The notes under the pieces: generated by a model
The model's input: only the letters and a program-made list of their open reading frames with translations
What the model was told of the DNA's origin: nothing
The model's database searches: none
Shown here: piece after piece, positions 54,666 through 64,000 of the stretch
How the letters are laid out: each line of letters starts with the position of its first letter
Numbering within the stretch: the stretch's first letter is position 1
DNA from: Venturia oleaginea
Taxonomy: Eukaryota > Ascomycota > Dothideomycetes > Venturiales > Venturiaceae
Length of the DNA stretch: 64,000 bases
Reading direction: 5' to 3'
NCBI GenBank assembly: GCA_013176395.1
Contig: JABMLP010000016.1
Coordinates: 930,001 to 994,000, forward strand
Position numbers and translations under genes: made by a program

Positions 54666-55538
54666 TCACCCTCCCAAATGCCCCAATACCGCATTCGCGA
54701 ACTGAACTGGGTCTTGCATGGGCGCAAAATGGCTGACTCCAGTAAGAATCCTCAATTTGCTGTCCGGGATCCTGCTATTCATACGAGAGGGAACATCACG
54801 ATTGACGGCCTCGTCGAACTCAGCCGCAGCAATCGCAACCTTGTTCCCCTGAATCTTGGCCAAATCCCCATCACCCCAGTTCGGCAAGGTAGCCTCCAAC
54901 GTCGCAACCTTCTTCGCAAAATCGGCGAACTTGGCTTTGGGTTGTAAAGTGGCGTATTCCTTCGCGCAACGGGCGACGAAGTCCTTGTAAATGGGAGTCT
55001 GAGTGAATGTGGCGTTTGTATCTCTGGGTGATTGGAATCCAGCGAAAAGGAAGGCTGCTCTGATTGATCTTGTGATTCCTGGGTTTAGGAGAGCGGAGAT
55101 TGTTGTTGCGGCGCCGTCGCTCCAGCCTACCCACATTGCGGTGGGCACACCTATTTTGTTGAGCAAATCGTAGGTGTCTTGGGCGAATTGATCATAGGTG
55201 AAGACGTCATTGGGTAGATATGTAGAACGGCCGTGGCCGCGACGGTCAATGGCGATGACGTGGTGGTCTTTGGCGAGTTCGTCGATTACACCGCCAAAAT
55301 AGGCTGAGTAGCCTAGACCTCCTGCAAGGAGAACGATTGGGATGCCAGGAGCGCCAGCGTTGTAGGACTGGGACCAGAGTTTTACACCGTTGACCGTTGT
55401 CAGGACCGTGCTAGTTGGGGATGGGAGTTTTGGTGTTGGTGGAAGCGTTTCCCATGGTTGTGCTCTGGTATCAAGGATTGGAGATGCAAAAGCGGTACTG
55501 GCGAGCATGAAGCAAGAGAGAAAGGCCGAGGAAAACAT
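54666..55538 (-). CDS. Secreted alpha/beta-hydrolase
   Basis: One exon of 290 residues from the ATG at 55538 (MFSSAFLSCFMLASTAFA, a signal peptide). The fold order is clear: IVLLAGGLGYSAYFGGVIDEL (oxyanion region), VIAIDRRGHGRSTY, the nucleophile elbow GWSDGA, and a C-terminal LTGVSHFAPMQDP providing the catalytic His. The acid is not certain. It resembles fungal extracellular hydrolases or lactonases of the epoxide-hydrolase/haloperoxidase group; the substrate is unknown. The leader carries a trinucleotide microsatellite immediately before the ATG, which adds a hydrophobic run if a non-ATG upstream start is assumed. Confidence 0.82.
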   Translation of the reverse strand: MFSSAFLSCFMLASTAFASPILDTRAQPWETLPPTPKLPSPTSTVLTTVNGVKLWSQSYNAGAPGIPIVLLAGGLGYSAYFGGVIDELAKDHHVIAIDRRGHGRSTYLPNDVFTYDQFAQDTYDLLNKIGVPTAMWVGWSDGAATTISALLNPGITRSIRAAFLFAGFQSPRDTNATFTQTPIYKDFVARCAKEYATLQPKAKFADFAKKVATLEATLPNWGDGDLAKIQGNKVAIAAAEFDEAVNRDVPSRMNSRIPDSKLRILTGVSHFAPMQDPVQFANAVLGHLGG

Positions 55539-55580
55539 GATGATGATGGTGATGATGATGATGAGGAGGAGGAGGAGGAA
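55536..55580. repeat. Trinucleotide microsatellite (ATG then AGG)
   Basis: Runs of ATG and AGG on the plus strand overlap the start codon of the hydrolase gene and its 5' leader. Confidence 0.85.
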
Positions 55581-58500
55581 GATGGGGATGAAAAAGGACA
55601 AGACGCGACAATCATCTAAGGGCTTATAACAGTTTCTCGAGATGGCATCGACGATACCCTCGAATTACCGAGATTTGCACATCGTAATGGGAGAACTTGC
55701 GGGCATCAAGCGAGGAATAATGAGAATTCCGGAGTATCCCGAGGCAGGGTTTATTCTAAAGTGCCTCAAAGCCGACTCGCGACGTCCATTCCAGTCTTCT
55801 TGACTTCGCGCTAAGCATGATATCATTCAACAGACTTGATCGTTTTTCCTTGATTCTCCTCTTCCCGGTAGGATAGATGGAAAAGGCTATCTCTCCGCGA
55901 GACTGGAGAGGATCCTGGAGAGGATCCCGGAATGCCATGGCCTCATTGTTGGTCTTCTGGAGGGCCAAGGGCTTCTAATGGACTTTAGTGCACTTCGAGT
56001 AGCGAGCGGATTCATTCATAGCCCTCAGGACGAGATAAAAACGAAAACGAAGTAGTACTAGTAGATATGGAAGAAAGCCGGTCAGAGTTTTCTAAGGTTC
56101 TAATCTCGGTGAAAGCTCCCTTTCTTCCTTAGACACAGCTCTCTCTCAAAAATCAGTGCTGCCATGGAAATGCCAGTCACCATACGACGTAGGAGACCAG
56201 CTGATTCTTGTCTGGAGTGTCGTCGATGAAAGGTTCGACATAGTAGAGGAGAGCCCCTGTAATAATCGCGAATGCGCATAGAACACCGTAACCGTACGTA
56301 GAATCTGGCGAGATACCTAAGCCACTACTGCACGCTAAAGTGGCCAAGCATATCAAAGCTTTTGATAATCAAAAGATCTGCATGCAGTCCAGAACCTTAT
56401 AGTATTTACTCCGTAACATATATCATCGCTTATTGGTCCAATTCTAACGGGCATAGCCGTAGCGCGCAGTAGTGGTTTATTTATCTCGCTAGATTCTTCG
56501 GGACCAACTTTTCAGCAACACAACCGTCTACCAACATTACTCAACTCCATCATAATCATCGCAGTCCTCACCTGTTTTCATGCAGTCAACTACCGTTCGA
56601 ACGGTGAGGCACGGAGAATGACCAGAATGGCATACCAGGCTCAGGAGCTGGACCGACGGGCGGCCCGCGGGGCTTCAATCGTGCCACCGACTACGCACTC
56701 AGCAGGTCATCTGAAAACTGTTCGAAACGATGAAGATGTGGATCGTTTTAATGGCAAGCTTCCGTTCAATCGATACAAGATCTAGGGCAGGCAGGTTCAA
56801 TTAGATTCAACTTGAACAACTAGGAACACCACGGACTCTGGTCGCCAAACAAGTTAGTATGCACTCCTCGCAGCTGATGTTGATGAAGTCAAGAATCATG
56901 AGATGGTTTCTCGAATCTTCTAGGTCTTGCCAATCAACCTAAGCTCGAACCTATTTTTGGTTCTTTCAGCTCAGAATTGGCTATCTGGCCCGATTGCCCG
57001 ATTTTTTCTAAGTTGCAATCATACTGCTTGACGCTCCTGGCGGGAGAAGTATTTCATATCGGCGGTGCTCTGTTATGGGTTTCGGCTGGTTCCAGGTTAT
57101 CCAACGGGCCACAGCGACGATGAGTGGAGCTAGGGCGACTCGGCTGGAGGGTTCCAATCCGGCGTTGGATGCCAGCGTATATTCTACTATCCACCCTATC
57201 GTTTAGGGTACGAGCCGGGAAATCCTCACTTAAGCTAGATTCCTGTACAATTTTCCTAGTTAGGAAGTAGAAATCCTCTTGTAATAATTTATAATTATCT
57301 CCATATTGCTTTTCTATCTCGGACTTTTCCCCATAGCCCCATTTAAACCCTGCTTCCGCCCTCTCGCTTAACAAGAGGTCGAGTTATATAGAGGCCGGGA
57401 GAGCTCACCGGCGGCAGAAGCTGAGTCTGCACAATGCCTGGCGTTCGGCAAGCCTCGACGGGAAAGTTATGCGGGCCGCGGGCAGTTGGATGGCCTGACT
57501 GGCTCATTGATTCATGGAGCGACGCAGGCTGGCCTGCACCGAAACCCAATTCTTCTACCACAAATGACTACAATCCGAATTCAGAGAATAGTATGAGCTA
57601 TTATCTTGGAAATAGTACTACAGTCATCCTTAGACTCTGGCCTTCCAGCTTGTATCTCTGCTGGTCACTTCGATACTGGACCTCCAGCGACTTTTGACAA
57701 AGAGATAGGCGAATCGACCACGGTCGTGCTAACTTACCCTGAGACAATCTACACCACTACTTCGACGCAAGTTATGCTTCTCCGAGCGTTACCAGTTCGT
57801 CTGCAAAGTCTCCAGCTTTTGAATAAGCTGGTATTCTCAATCGCCTTGAGCGGACCGTCTTATGCGGAAGTCATCGCTGTGGACTCAAAACTCGTTGAGA
57901 ATTATCGACCATGTAGTAGCTTATCACAAGCCAATCAAACCTGCCGTGCGAGCGCATTCCAGCGCAATATGCTCGGCGACATGTCGCGCCGCTTTCTTCT
58001 GCCTCTTCACCGTCCGTTTGCACGAATGGCCAACTCAAATCCCATGTTCTACTACTTCTGCAAAGTCAGGCTATTATTACTTCAGAACACCACGTCGCGT
58101 TTTCTTGTCTTCTGACTTTATAAGGCGGAGGCATGTTCAGAGAGGGCATTTTGTACGCCGCCATAATGATCCGTATCGAGCTCGTTGCTCAAGTTGAGGG
58201 TCAAGGTCTACATGGGACGTTCGTTGATGGGCACTTCATTGACAAGAGGACCTGTTAGAAGGGCATTGCTTACCTCAATATTGTTGACCGCTGATCGTAT
58301 CAAACAGGGCGAGACTAATATTAAACTAAACTGATTTTTGAGTAACCTGGACTTCGACCTGTACTTTCCCTGTTCATCTTCCTTTGCGCCCTAACATCGC
58401 GCGTCGGAAGCGGTCTCTCAGACGAACTATATTCGGCTGTGTACTTCCTCGCACGAGAAAGCTGGGCGTCGCACGAGGATAAATTCCAGCCTTTCGTGAC

Positions 58501-59085
58501 TCCGGTACAAGCAGTGCTGGTCGATAACAATAATTAGTTCATCATGTCGACGTCAATTGGCATTGGTCTGATGAACATCATTCTATGAGTTGCTTCGTTG
58601 TTCAAGATTGAAATCGGTAGGTGGACGGTCAGAGTATATACCAAGGAGTGGAAATCCCCATAATATGCAGATTTGCAACAGTGAATATCGAAGCTCACTT
58701 AGAACTAGACAGGCAACCTCTTCTTTGGAAATCTGGCATCGCAAAGTGTTGCATTGCAAATGATGGTAACCAATTTCTGGCAATATCCAAGATAAAGTGC
58801 CGAACGAAACGAAGTAAGTCCGATTTCAGAGACAGGTTGCAACTGCCAGAACAGTAATGATTGCAGAGAATGCACGAGCAACGACTTGAAACGTAAGTAG
58901 ACGGCCATCCGTCGTAGAATCTGAAAATGATAAAGAGAGGTGAAGTCAAGGTCGATATCGATGGGATCGATAAATTCCTGACGAGATACAAAATTGCATG
59001 TTCCAAAAAATTTGACACCGTTCAGTCAGATAGTAGGAGCTCTCCACAGCTTACCATCGTTATTTCCCAAGAAGTCTGCAGGCAA
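55581..59085. other. Long gene-poor stretch
   Basis: About 3.5 kb without a confident gene. Frames at 57054-57374 (minus) and 57606-58115 (plus) have Met starts but no domain that I recognise, and could be remnants. No repeat ends or transposase motifs were seen. Confidence 0.4.
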
Positions 59086-59185
59086 GTATATAAACGATTC
59101 CCTTGAGCCGTACTACTTAAAACACCACCAACATACACAACCACCAACCAACCAACTCCCCAAGCAAAAACACAAACAAACAAAA

Positions 59186-59854
59186 ATGCCCCCAACCCCT
59201 CCAAAAAAGCTTACCATCGTCAGCAACAAAGACACACCATTCACAATAGATTCTTTCACAGGCGCCAGATCTCCCATATCTCCCACCTCTCCCTTGAACG
59301 AGGATCGAGCCCAACGCCGGACCTCCTCGCAGATGGGTATCAGGGGTGATGAGGTGCCTGAGGTGCCTGCAACCCCTCCATCAAAGCTCTCCACCATCAG
59401 CAACAAAGACAACACCAGCAGCGGTAACCAATCACCATTGAAATCACCCTCCAACGCGGTATATTCCTTCACAGGTCCCAGATCTCCCTTGAACAAAAAT
59501 CAATCCTCACGCCAGACCCCCACGCAGATGGATATTATGGGTGATGAGGTGCCTGCAACCCCTCCATTAAAGCTCTCCACCATCAGTAACAAAGAAAATA
59601 CCAGCAGCGGCAGCCAATCACCATTGAGATCTCCCACCTCTCTCTTGAACGAGAGTCAATCCCAACCCCAGACCTCCTCGCAGATGGATATCATGGGTGA
59701 TGAGGCTCCACCACCGACAGTACAAACATCGCAAAATGCTCCGCCGGACTCAGCGACTGATCGTAAGGATTGGGCTACCGTTAACGAGAGGGAGAGTGTG
59801 CTCAAGGATGAGCTTGGCAGGCAGGGGCGCGCGAGGAAGCAGGAGGATTGTTAG
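59186..59854 (+). CDS. Disordered protein made of three Pro/Ser/Thr-rich repeats
   Basis: The ATG at 59186 lies about 100 bases downstream of a TATATAAA-like box (about 59085) and directly after a CAAACAAAAA leader. The 222 residues contain three tandem units of about 50-62 residues. Each begins TPPxKLSTISNK(D/E), passes SGxQSPLxSP and ends QMDIMGDEVPA; the first copy is the most diverged (KLTIVSNKDTPF ... QMGIRGDEVPEVPA). Each unit contains several SP/TP sites suited to proline-directed kinases. There is no fold, signal peptide or helix, except a charged end (NERESVLKDELGRQGRARK). No family is recognised. An upstream in-frame Met at 58994 would add an unlikely hydrophobic extension. Confidence 0.6.
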   Translation: MPPTPPKKLTIVSNKDTPFTIDSFTGARSPISPTSPLNEDRAQRRTSSQMGIRGDEVPEVPATPPSKLSTISNKDNTSSGNQSPLKSPSNAVYSFTGPRSPLNKNQSSRQTPTQMDIMGDEVPATPPLKLSTISNKENTSSGSQSPLRSPTSLLNESQSQPQTSSQMDIMGDEAPPPTVQTSQNAPPDSATDRKDWATVNERESVLKDELGRQGRARKQEDC

Positions 59855-59969
59855 GAAGGAATCGCTGGTTCTGGACTGATTGTGCTGTTGTGGAAGGACT
59901 TTGGGAGGTGTTTGGGTTTTTATGGATTCTGTAGGTGGGGACTTGATGGAAAGCGCTATTGAGCAATTA

Positions 59970-60483
59970 TTAGGAGACAGATTGCGGTATCGTCTTTTTA
60001 AGAGCATGAACTAGGTTACGGTATGGAACAGCTTCGAAATAGTTTGTAGCTTTCATTTCGAAGTCGAGTCTTTGAAATTCTTGGCGAGTTCGTGAATTGA
60101 ATTGATAGTCCTCTGATGAAGGTTGATGAGCGTTGACGGCTGGAGGAATTGTCAGGAGAGTTTCGTCCCAACCCCTGCTGCTTACAAAGAAATCCGAATA
60201 ACTTATGGTTAGCCTAGTGAATAATCTCTCCTTCCACTGCACCATCAAATCCCATTCTTCCATCATCAGACTCATGCGCACCGTTCTAAGCGAATCATAC
60301 CAAAACCATCGATCCTGTCCCACTCTCACGAGGAGCAAAAGTGCCCTCCAACGTGTCAATGTCGTGACTCGACGCGTCAACGGCCTTTATGGAGTATGTA
60401 AGAGACAGCCTGAGGCCAAAAGTAAAGGTCAGGTGTTCTTGCAGGTCTGCACGAAGGAAGGTTACAGATCCAGAGTTGGCCAT
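59970..60483 (-). CDS. Possible hypothetical protein, gene model uncertain
   Basis: Two overlapping minus-strand frames look coding: MANSGSVTFLRADLQEHL from 60483, and a second frame from about 60330 with DRWFWYDSLRTVRMSLMMEEWDL...FQRLDFEMKATNYFEAV, ending at 59970. A splice or frameshift near 60330-60400 would be needed and none was found. No family is recognised. It is divergent from the transporter at 60653. Confidence 0.25.
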
Positions 60484-60652
60484 GGATTACGACATCACGC
60501 CGTCCTCGGCCCTTTACCGCTGACGTGCCGTTATTCCCGAGATAAGATAGGAAGCTAGGAACCGAAAGCTTTGTGTAAACTTCTTCTTGGAGAGACTTCC
60601 TACAAGATGACTCTTGTTCCAATATCTTATATTTCAACCACCAATCTCATTC

Positions 60653-62181
60653 ATGCCGTCCAGCCATGAGAAGGGCGTGTTGCCCTCTGATGGGAAGTCC
60701 GAGGACCAAATTGATCGCCAGATTCTTGACATCGAGTCACGACCAGGTACTCCAGCATCTTCATCGAGGTACGAGAATGTCCAACTCGATAGACCCTTTC
60801 AAGGTGGAGCGCGAAGAAAATTCTGGCCCTCGACGATCAAGTCCATTCTTTGGTATCTCAAAGATCAATGGTTTCTAATCGCCTTGGGAGTCCTTATAGC
60901 CATCGCATCACAAGTCCAGGTTCCAGCTTCGCGACAAGATTTGAAGACGACCGTTGTTACATATCTTTGCGTATCCATCATTTTCTTGATGACTGGATGC
61001 ACGCTACCAACAAGAACGTTGATCGAAAATTATTCCCGCTGGAAAATTCATCTGTTTGTTCAAGTACAATGTTTTCTGATGACCAGCTCGATTTTGTTTG
61101 GCGTCGTCAGCGCTGCGGCGACGAATGAAGACTTCATGGACCCTGGCTTACTTATCGGTAAGTAATTTGAGACGAGTCTAGAAACTCGGAGTTGACGAAT
61201 ATGCAGGTCTCATCTTCTCTGGGTGCATTCCCACGACAATATCATCCAATGTTGTCGTATGTAAATAGTTAAATACCACCAGCGAAAAATCTAGCTGATG
61301 ATCAAGTAGATGACAGGACAGGCTCATGGCAACACGGCCTTGACAGTCGTTCAGTCGACACTAGGCAATTTTCTCGGTCCATTCTTGACACCAGTGTTAA
61401 TTTCCATGTATACCTCAACCGGAGCCTGGTACACCAAAGTTCTGCCATCCGACAATGGCGGCTATGGTGAGATTTATCGCCGTGTTTTTAAGCAACTCGG
61501 ACTTTCTATTTTCGTGCCACTGGTCAGCAGCCCTCCCTCCTTCTTGATTTTGGTTCACTGATTTTGTGCTCAGGTGGCCGGTCAAATTATCCAGAACGTC
61601 TTCCCAAAGCAGACGAAATACGTGTTCACCCGCTTCAAGCTCTCCAAACTCGGTTCATTCTGCCTTCTTGTCATCATTTGGCAGACCTACGATCAAGCCT
61701 TCAGCTCAGGAGCCTTCGAATCCATCAAAGCATCCAACATCATTTTTATCGTTTTCATGTCGATCGCTTTATTCATCATCTTTTTGGCCGTGTGCTTCTT
61801 CACCTCGACTTTGTGGTTGCCGAGACAGGACACAATTTCGGTCTGCTATTGTGTACCAGCGAAGACTCCGGCAATGGGCGTGCCTTTGGCGAATGTGATG
61901 TTCATTGGGTTGAGTGCGCAATTGGAGAGTAAAATACAGATCCCGATGGTCATCTACCAGGTATAAGTCTTCTACAGATTACTTTACGGTTGATTCTGAC
62001 GAATATGTAGGGACTGCAAATCGTAGCAGGAAGTCTTCTCACAATGGCATTCCGACACTGGATACGTCCTGAAGAAGAAGAAAAGGCAAGAGCAAAATCT
62101 GAGGGAAGGAAACATGACCCTGCAACAAATTCAGATCCAGCACACCAGCTACAGGAACCAACCAATGCACCGGCAGCTTGA
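60653..62181 (+). CDS. RCH1: SLC10A7/Rch1-like bile-acid-transporter family protein
   Basis: Five exons (60653-61157, 61207-61256, 61310-61522, 61574-61960, 62011-62181), with introns of 49-53 nt, join in frame to 441 residues. After a disordered N-terminus come about ten membrane helices, including WFLIALGVLIAIASQVQVP, TYLCVSIIFLMTGCTLPTR, GLIFSGCIPTTISSNVVMT and STLGNFLGPFLTPVL. These are signature segments of SLC10A7. In yeasts, Rch1 sits in the plasma membrane and restrains calcium uptake; animal SLC10A7 regulates store-operated calcium entry. The C-terminal tail is charged (RPEEEEKARAKSEGRK). A GTCAGC donor at 61523 is less usual, but the frame requires it. Confidence 0.88.
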
Positions 62182-62513
62182 TTGACTGCGTTCCAGATCG
62201 ACATCGATCCGTTTCCAATATTTTGCGAAGCGCTAGATGGGATGGACAAGATTAGGAAATCGAAAAAGTAAAAGAACCACGTCTATTGAATCAACTATTG
62301 AAGGAAATACTGCATATCAAGCACCCAGTAAAATTCCGAAAATCTCTGCGCAAGAAGCAATCCCTACAACTCTTCAATCGACTTCGCTATATCTCTGCAA
62401 CACCTGCAATGGACGACATCAGCAACAATCAGCGACCGACGATAACGCACATCATGACTTGGAAAAGGAAATCCTATGGACAGCTTGCAAACAGCAGAAC
62501 TCTTTAGGGGTCG

Positions 62514-63115
62514 TCACATCAAAGCAGCAAACTCATCTTTATACGCATCCCCAGTGCGTAGATCATGACTTCCCAGATGTTCACACATTTCGTCCTTGAG
62601 CAAAAATTTGCCGGGAACGCCGCAGTCTTTGACCGGGCACGCATAAATCGTGTCACTGTCATGACCAGTGCGCATATGGGCCTTCAACTTGTCGCCTCGA
62701 TAGAAAGCCTTCTTGCAGTTTACCGCCGAGCAAGGGTGCCATTTCTTCGGCTGATGCTTCGACATGTTTCTGTCATACTCCCACTCGCGAGAGAAAACTT
62801 TGGCTTTGGGTCCACCAGAAGCCAATGCACATGCAGCCCAGTGGCATTGGAGAATCCTAAAGAGATGATTTAGCACTGACGCGGAATCAAATCAAGGGAA
62901 ATTGGGTTACCTTGTTGTATCGTTGCGAGCGTGGACGATAGGCTCACGAGGTAATGTATTGCTTGAAGCTGCCTGGTTGTAAGGCAACGTCTGGTTCTGC
63001 CCGAGAGCGTCGTCGTATGTGGCTGTGGACGAGACGAAGAAAACTTAGCAGAAATCGTTAGCCAGACAGCTAGCGTGTTCTTCTGTTTGGTCCGTATAAG
63101 AGATTTGTGTTGGCA
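62514..63115 (-). CDS. C2H2 zinc-finger protein
   Basis: The last exon (62856-62514) joins an upstream exon ending at 62911 through a 54-nt intron (GTAACC...TTTAG): NDTT-R-ILQCHWAAC. It has CHWAAC at the start, then a finger CSAVNC...HMRTGH and a second CPVKDC...HLGSH, each of C-x4-C type. The upstream exon reads TYDDALGQNQTLPYNQAASS and begins near 63030 or further up. The true start is unresolved; 63115 is approximate. Such proteins are nuclear and probably DNA-binding; the target is unknown. Confidence 0.6.
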
Positions 63116-63659
63116 TTGCAGAAAAGGGCGGAGGCTCAGTCTGTTCCAAGCTGTCGAGGAAGGCGGAGCTGTGCAAGGGCGGTCGAGATTTGAAGGGGGG
63201 CGGTGTGGTGAGAAAGAGAGCGACGCTAGTGAAGTGACCAATAGTACTAGTAGGCAGTCGAGGGGGTGGTGAAAGCTGTCGAAAACGAGTGGGAGCAGCA
63301 TATTCTTATGCTCAATCTTGCGCAACGAGCCTGCGAGGCTTGTTTGTCACCCCACGGCCCACGCGTCAGCAAGTCTCAAGCCGCCCTGAAAACACGTCTA
63401 GGCTAAAGAGCCCCTCCCTAGTAGGCTTCATGAAGCCGTGGATTATTACTCTAAAGCAGCTACCAGCCTACCACCACAGAGTGACCGACTGGCGAGAGGT
63501 AGAAGCTTCCTCAATTGCCCAACTCTCAACGATGAACGTTCTATCGAATACCTCGGTCAGTTGTTCCCTATGCCAACTAAGATTTCCGTCGCAGGCGAAA
63601 TACAAGCACGTAGCCCCCTTCCGGCCGATTGCAGCTTGTTACTTACTTATATTTTCGTG

Positions 63660-63893
63660 ATATAGTCGCCACGAGAAGACTCAGGCAAACCGTACAAATG
63701 TCAAACGTGCGAGAAAAGCTTTGCCTTGAAGACTGATCTTCTCCGGCATCGATTGAGTCACGGAAGTATCGAGGAAAAGTTCAAATGTGCCTGGCCGGGA
63801 TGTGATTTCAAGGGAACGTCCGGGAAAGACAATCTAATGCAAACTGGGCTGTACCGGAGGTGCTTTTGTCCCATTCCTCCAACGTGGATGTGA
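63660..63893 (+). CDS. C2H2 zinc-finger protein, fragment
   Basis: From an AG near 63664 the frame reads GKPYKCQTCEKSF...LLRHRLSH, a classical C-x2-C-x12-H-x3-H finger. Then FKCAWPGCDFKGTSGKDNL has the first half of a second finger, but its His pair is missing (NLMQTGLYRRC) and the frame stops at 63893. The upstream exon is uncertain (perhaps SVAGEIQARSPL near 63590). Either a broken gene or an unrecognised splice removes the end. Confidence 0.5.
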
Positions 63894-64000
63894 AAGCATG
63901 GACATGCTACTCGTGGCATCAAAACAGAATGTTCTTCCCGTTCTACGGTTACTGATTAACCAAGGACTTGGCCTTGACAACCCCGATGGCAACGGTGATA

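Noticed and set aside
57606..58115. 169-codon plus-strand frame
   Set aside because: It has a Met start but no recognisable domain, signal or compositional support, and is flanked by gene-poor sequence.
1..64000. CRISPR arrays, rRNA genes, bacterial-type operons or a secondary-metabolite cluster
   Set aside because: No regular spacer-repeat array, rRNA motifs or clustered biosynthetic core enzymes were seen. The single P450 stands among housekeeping genes.

Overview
This window is nuclear DNA from a filamentous ascomycete (Pezizomycotina). The protein-coding genes are split by GT-AG introns of about 50 nt with CTRAC-like branch points. The mobile elements are typical fungal families: a Ty3/gypsy chromovirus, a Tad-like LINE and Fot1/pogo transposons. 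The species cannot be named from the sequence alone.

Layout. 1-7.2 kb: two tandem BTB-like paralogues (the first cut by the left edge), a broken tRNA-His-like sequence, a short hypothetical gene and a small secreted protein. 8.4-11 kb: a four-BRCT replication/checkpoint scaffold of the Rad4/Dpb11/TopBP1 family. 11.3-12.1 kb: a decayed membrane-anchored protein gene. 13.1-18.7 kb: a complete chromovirus with identical LTRs and a perfect 5-bp target duplication. It lies at the 3' side of a frameshifted Tad-like LINE (18.7-24.1 kb). 24.7-32.3 kb: a conserved fungal Cys-rich protein, an Mpv17/PMP22 peroxisomal membrane protein and a SprT-like protein whose HExxH motif reads HQxxH. 33-39.8 kb: two fungal multi-pass membrane protein genes, each with an apparent in-frame stop, a short BAP31-like protein and an SRPBCC/START-like protein. 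42.1-44.3 kb: a deleted pogo element and two solo LTRs. 44.6-51.5 kb: a partial BAP31-like gene, a CYP53-type P450, a Sec14-like protein and DNA polymerase alpha subunit B. 52.2-54.1 kb: a second broken pogo transposase and another solo LTR. 54.7-62.2 kb: a secreted alpha/beta hydrolase, a disordered protein built of three repeats and an SLC10A7/Rch1-like transporter. 62.5 kb to the end: two C2H2 zinc-finger genes.

The housekeeping genes are single-copy chromosomal genes and do not form a metabolic cluster. The two replication genes (Rad4-like and POL12-like) both carry an ACGCGT (MCB-type) hexamer upstream, which suggests shared G1/S control. The most interesting structure is the chromovirus. 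An 11-nt sequence directly after its 5' LTR is complementary to an 11-nt stretch inside its own LTR, as in Tf1-type self-priming. Its gag and pol overlap in the -1 frame.
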